Source: an uncultured Paraburkholderia sp. (GTDB lineage Bacteria > Pseudomonadota > Gammaproteobacteria > Burkholderiales > Burkholderiaceae). Taken from it: 26,600 bases of DNA. The DNA is taken from NCBI GenBank assembly GCA_937917025.1, contig CALFSF010000038.1:1-26600 (forward strand). The letters run 5' to 3'. Below the pieces are notes generated by a model. It did not search any database and was not told the DNA's origin. It saw only the letters and a program-made list of their open reading frames with translations. Positions 24,259-26,600 of the stretch are shown here, in pieces. Within the stretch, counting starts at the first letter, position 1. Every line of letters starts with the position of its first letter. The translations under genes and the position numbers were made by a program.

Positions 24259-24302
24259 CGAACCGCAGCGTCAACGCGAAGACTCTCGGGAAAATAGCGG
24301 GG

Positions 24303-24318
24303 TGGCAGGCTTTATGCG
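24303..24318 (+). promoter_or_regulatory. Possible sigma-54 promoter for the ThDP enzyme
   Basis: TGGCAGGCTTTATGCG has the required GG and GC pairs exactly 10 bases apart and a good -24 box (TGGCA), but a poor -12 box (ATGCG instead of TTGCA). It lies about 262 bases before ATG 24580, so the leader would be long. A regulator site (24246-24258) just upstream fits sigma-54 architecture. Confidence 0.3.
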
Positions 24319-24579
24319 ACAGAAGATTGCTGCGCGCTTTCAGGCCCATGTATTGCAGGTCGGGAATGCCGGACGCTTCGTCACGACGAAGCCATCCGGA
24401 CTTGCACGGTCGCCGGCGCAAGCATGCCTCGCAACCGCCGCGTGATAGCAACGACAACGGCAGCGACACCTCGGTTGAAGGCGAGGCCACGAAACATCGC
24501 AGGCAGCCCCAGGCGGCATCATCGGGCTGTCATCTATTGACGTTAGGACCCGGCCCGAATGCCGGTCTGGAGACCCGAG

Positions 24580-26403
24580 ATGAGTCAGACGGTCAGCGAT
24601 TTTCTTGTCGAACGCCTGCATCAATGGGGCATCAGGCGCATCTACGGTTACCCCGGCGATGGCATCAACGGCATCCTGGGCGCGCTGGACCGTGCGGAAG
24701 GGAAGATCGAGTTCATCCAGGTCCGCCATGAGGAAATGGCTGCCTTCATGGCCTCGGCGCATGCGAAATTCACCGGAGAGCTTGGCGTGTGCCTTGCGAC
24801 GTCCGGCCCTGGCGCATCGCATCTGATCACCGGTCTCTACGACGCACGCATGGACCACATGCCCGTGCTGGCCATCGCAGGCCAGCAGGCGCGTGCGGTC
24901 CTCGGCGGACATTACCAGCAGGAACTGGATTTGCCGTCGCTCTTCAAGGACGTGGCCGGCGCGTTCATCCAGCAGGCGAGCGTGCCCACGCAGGTGCGGC
25001 ATCTCGTCGATCGCGCGATCCGCATTGCATTGTCCGAGCGGCGCGTGACGGCGATCGTCATGCCCAACGACCTGCAGGACGTGGACTACGAGGATCCGCC
25101 CCGCGCGCACGGCACGATTCATTCGGGCATTGGCTATACGGATCCGCGCATCGTCCCGAAGGGCGACGACCTGCAGCGTGCGGCCGACGTGCTGAACGCG
25201 GGCGGCAAGGTCGCGATTCTGGTCGGCGCGGGCGCGCTGCACGCGACAGACGAAGTGATCGCCATCGCCGACAGGCTCGGCGCCGGTGTCGCCAAAGCAT
25301 TGCTCGGCAAGGCGGCGCTGCCCGACGACCTGCCCTGGGTCACGGGGTCGATCGGCCTGCTCGGCACGAAGCCGAGCTGGGACATGATGATGGAGTGCGA
25401 CACGCTGCTGATGATCGGCTCCGGCTTTCCGTATTCGGAGTTCCTGCCGAAGGAAGGACACGCGCGCGGCGTGCAGATCGATCTCAAGGCGGACATGCTG
25501 AGCCTGCGCTATCCGATGGAGGTCAATCTCGTCGGCGACAGCGCCGACACCTTGAAAGCGCTGCTGCCGCTTTTGCAGGAGAAAACCGACCACGCGTGGC
25601 GCAAGAAAATCGAAAGCGGGGTGGCCGACTGGTGGAAGACGCTCGAGGCGCGGGCGAAGGAGCCGGCCGCGGTCGGCGTGAACCCGCAGCGTGTGATGTG
25701 GGAACTGTCGCCCCGTTTGCCGGAACGGGCCATCATCACGAGCGACTCCGGTTCGTGTGCGAACTGGTATGCGCGCGACGTGAAGATCCGCCGCGGCATG
25801 ATGTGTTCGCTGTCGGGCGGGCTTGCGTCGATGGGCGCGGCGGTGCCCTATGCGATCGCCGCCAAGTTCGCGTATCCGGACCGCGCGGTGATCGCGCTGG
25901 TGGGCGATGGTGCAATGCAGATGAACAACATGGCCGAGCTGATCACGGTCGCCAAGTACTGGAAGCAGTGGTCGAGTCCGCGCTGGATCTGCATGGTGCT
26001 GAACAACGAGGACCTGAATCAGGTGACATGGGAACAGCGCGTGATGGAGGGCAATCCGAAGTTCGACGCGTCGCAGCAGATTCCCAACGTGCCGTATCAC
26101 AAGTTCGCGGAGCTGATCGGGTTGAAGGGCATCTATGTCGACGATTCCGGGCGCCTTGGCGCCGCCTGGGACGAGGCCCTCGCGGCCGACCGGCCAGTCG
26201 TGCTCGAAGTGAAGTCGGACCCGAACGTGCCGCCGCTGCCGCCGCACATCTCGCTGAAAGAGGCGAAGGCATTCACCGAAACGCTTTTCAAGGGCGATCC
26301 GCAGGAAAGCGGCATGCTGATGGGTACCGTCAAGCAGGTACTGAGCGCTGTGCTGCCGCACGGCCACAAGAATCACGACGCGCCCGACGAGAAGAAGGAT
26401 TGA
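24580..26403 (+). CDS. ThDP-dependent enzyme, pyruvate oxidase/pyruvate:quinone dehydrogenase-like
   Basis: The 607-residue product has the three-domain architecture of acetolactate synthase, pyruvate oxidase and PoxB. The N-terminal pyrimidine domain (about 1-170) contains GYPGDGINGILGAL and the catalytic Glu51 in VRHEEMAAFMA. The central FAD/NAD-like domain (about 190-330) contains AAKVAILVGAGAL-type and LLMIGSGFPYSEFLP segments. The C-terminal diphosphate domain (about 370-540) contains GSCANWYARD, the ThDP-Mg motif GDGAMQMNN from Gly442 and VLNNEDLNQVTWEQR. PoxB oxidatively decarboxylates pyruvate to acetate and passes electrons to ubiquinone. The C-terminal 60 residues are less conserved and end in a charged tail, so membrane binding is uncertain. 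ATG 24580 (MSQTVSDFL) has GGAG seven bases upstream. The enolase-superfamily gene follows after 4 bases, so the two are an operon and the substrate may be a keto acid from that pathway. Confidence 0.88.
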   Translation: MSQTVSDFLVERLHQWGIRRIYGYPGDGINGILGALDRAEGKIEFIQVRHEEMAAFMASAHAKFTGELGVCLATSGPGASHLITGLYDARMDHMPVLAIAGQQARAVLGGHYQQELDLPSLFKDVAGAFIQQASVPTQVRHLVDRAIRIALSERRVTAIVMPNDLQDVDYEDPPRAHGTIHSGIGYTDPRIVPKGDDLQRAADVLNAGGKVAILVGAGALHATDEVIAIADRLGAGVAKALLGKAALPDDLPWVTGSIGLLGTKPSWDMMMECDTLLMIGSGFPYSEFLPKEGHARGVQIDLKADMLSLRYPMEVNLVGDSADTLKALLPLLQEKTDHAWRKKIESGVADWWKTLEARAKEPAAVGVNPQRVMWELSPRLPERAIITSDSGSCANWYARDVKIRRGMMCSLSGGLASMGAAVPYAIAAKFAYPDRAVIALVGDGAMQMNNMAELITVAKYWKQWSSPRWICMVLNNEDLNQVTWEQRVMEGNPKFDASQQIPNVPYHKFAELIGLKGIYVDDSGRLGAAWDEALAADRPVVLEVKSDPNVPPLPPHISLKEAKAFTETLFKGDPQESGMLMGTVKQVLSAVLPHGHKNHDAPDEKKD

Positions 26404-26407
26404 CGCG

Positions 26408-26600
26408 ATGCCCGCTCACGAGGCCGGCGCGCCACTCAGTCGGGTGAGGGCGCACGCGTACACGATTCCAACCGACAAGCCCGAAGCCGACGGCACCATC
26501 GCGTGGAACTCGACGACGCTGGTGATCGTCGAGGCCGACGCGGGCGGCAGGACGGGCCTCGGCTACACCTACGCGAGCGCCTCGGTGGTGCCGCTGATCG
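26408..26600 (+). CDS. Enolase-superfamily (mandelate racemase/muconate lactonizing-type) protein, 5' part
   Basis: The frame starts at ATG 26408, 4 bases after the ThDP-enzyme stop, with AAGGA upstream, and continues off the right edge. The 64 visible residues (MPAHEAGAPLSRVRAHAYTI at the start, then TLVIVEADAGGRTGLGYTY) match the N-terminal capping domain of mandelate racemase and muconate lactonizing enzymes, in which the motif Val-Glu-Ala/Thr-Asp-Gly-Gly-x-x-Gly-x-Gly-Tyr leads to the substrate-specificity loops. Many relatives are sugar acid dehydratases. The catalytic barrel is outside the window, so the reaction cannot be assigned. With the lactonase and GMC enzyme nearby, an aldonate dehydratase is a reasonable guess. 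Confidence 0.8.
   Translation, partial: MPAHEAGAPLSRVRAHAYTIPTDKPEADGTIAWNSTTLVIVEADAGGRTGLGYTYASASVVPLI

Larger units (their letters stand above)
24114..24579. other. 466-base intergenic region before the ThDP enzyme
   Basis: No convincing gene lies here. Structures seen are a perfect 9-bp inverted repeat CATGGCTTG/CAAGCCATG (24182-24190, 24212-24220) with a 21-base spacer, an odd palindrome GTCACATTGTGAC (24246-24258), and a sigma-54-like GG-N10-GC arrangement (24303-24318). A minus-strand frame at 24114-24219 reads somewhat protein-like but has no SD and runs on antisense to SMP-30. CGTACA occurs at 24147-24152 without the rest of the shared element. Confidence 0.55.

Noticed and set aside
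24340..26376. A 678-codon open frame antisense to the ThDP enzyme
   Set aside because: Same antisense artefact; repetitive His/Arg/Asp composition, no SD, and the plus-strand enzyme shows all cofactor motifs.
1..26600. tRNA, rRNA, CRISPR, insertion sequence, integrase or attachment site
   Set aside because: Looked for cloverleaf-like stems, short spaced repeats, transposase-like proteins and long terminal repeats; none was seen by eye.

Overview
The window is GC-rich (mostly G/C third positions) and reads like a chromosomal accessory region of a Burkholderiaceae betaproteobacterium, most like Paraburkholderia or Caballeronia. That placement rests on codon bias and protein character, not on a database search. 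I see no rRNA, tRNA, CRISPR array, transposase or phage gene. Coding density is high, and nearly all starts have clear Shine-Dalgarno (SD) sequences.

Layout. 1-104 holds the 3' end of an unidentified gene. 372-2045 (+) encodes phosphoglucomutase, and 2140-4215 (-) encodes a convergent transketolase. 4362-5186 (-) is a double PRC-barrel protein and 5268-5855 (-) a SYLF-domain lipoprotein. After a 477-base divergent spacer come a 36-residue membrane peptide (6333-6443, +) and a very large cyclic beta-1,2-glucan synthase (about 6557-15307, +). An eight-gene leftward run fills 20500 down to 15294: GMC oxidoreductase, DoxX-like membrane protein, cupin, double-VOC protein, Spy/CpxP-like periplasmic protein, Gly/Tyr/His-rich exported protein, a 45-residue His-rich lipoprotein, and an unknown 115-residue protein. 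Rightward again are a glycogen-debranching-type glycosidase (20914-23115), an SMP-30/gluconolactonase (23229-24113), a ThDP-dependent pyruvate oxidase-like enzyme (24580-26403) and the 5' end of an enolase-superfamily (mandelate racemase-like) gene (26408 to the window edge).

How the genes may work together (inference). Phosphoglucomutase makes glucose-1-phosphate, hence UDP-glucose, the donor for cyclic glucan. The debranching-type enzyme and transketolase also handle carbohydrate. GMC oxidoreductase (sugar to lactone), SMP-30 (lactone to aldonate) and an enolase-superfamily dehydratase (aldonate to keto-deoxy acid) would form an oxidative sugar route, with DoxX as a possible membrane electron outlet. 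The PRC, SYLF, Spy-like and small exported proteins look like envelope-stress functions.

The most interesting signal is a repeated element, CGTACAG(AC). It lies in five intergenic regions, each upstream of a different gene set and, for its full copies, oriented toward the gene it precedes. Four copies are the identical 9-mer CGTACAGAC. Several sit inside inverted GTAC half-sites. This suggests one undescribed regulator controlling the whole block. Other structures worth noting are a perfect 12-bp hairpin before the glucan synthase and a leader before the PRC-barrel gene with two mutually exclusive hairpins, one covering the ribosome binding site.
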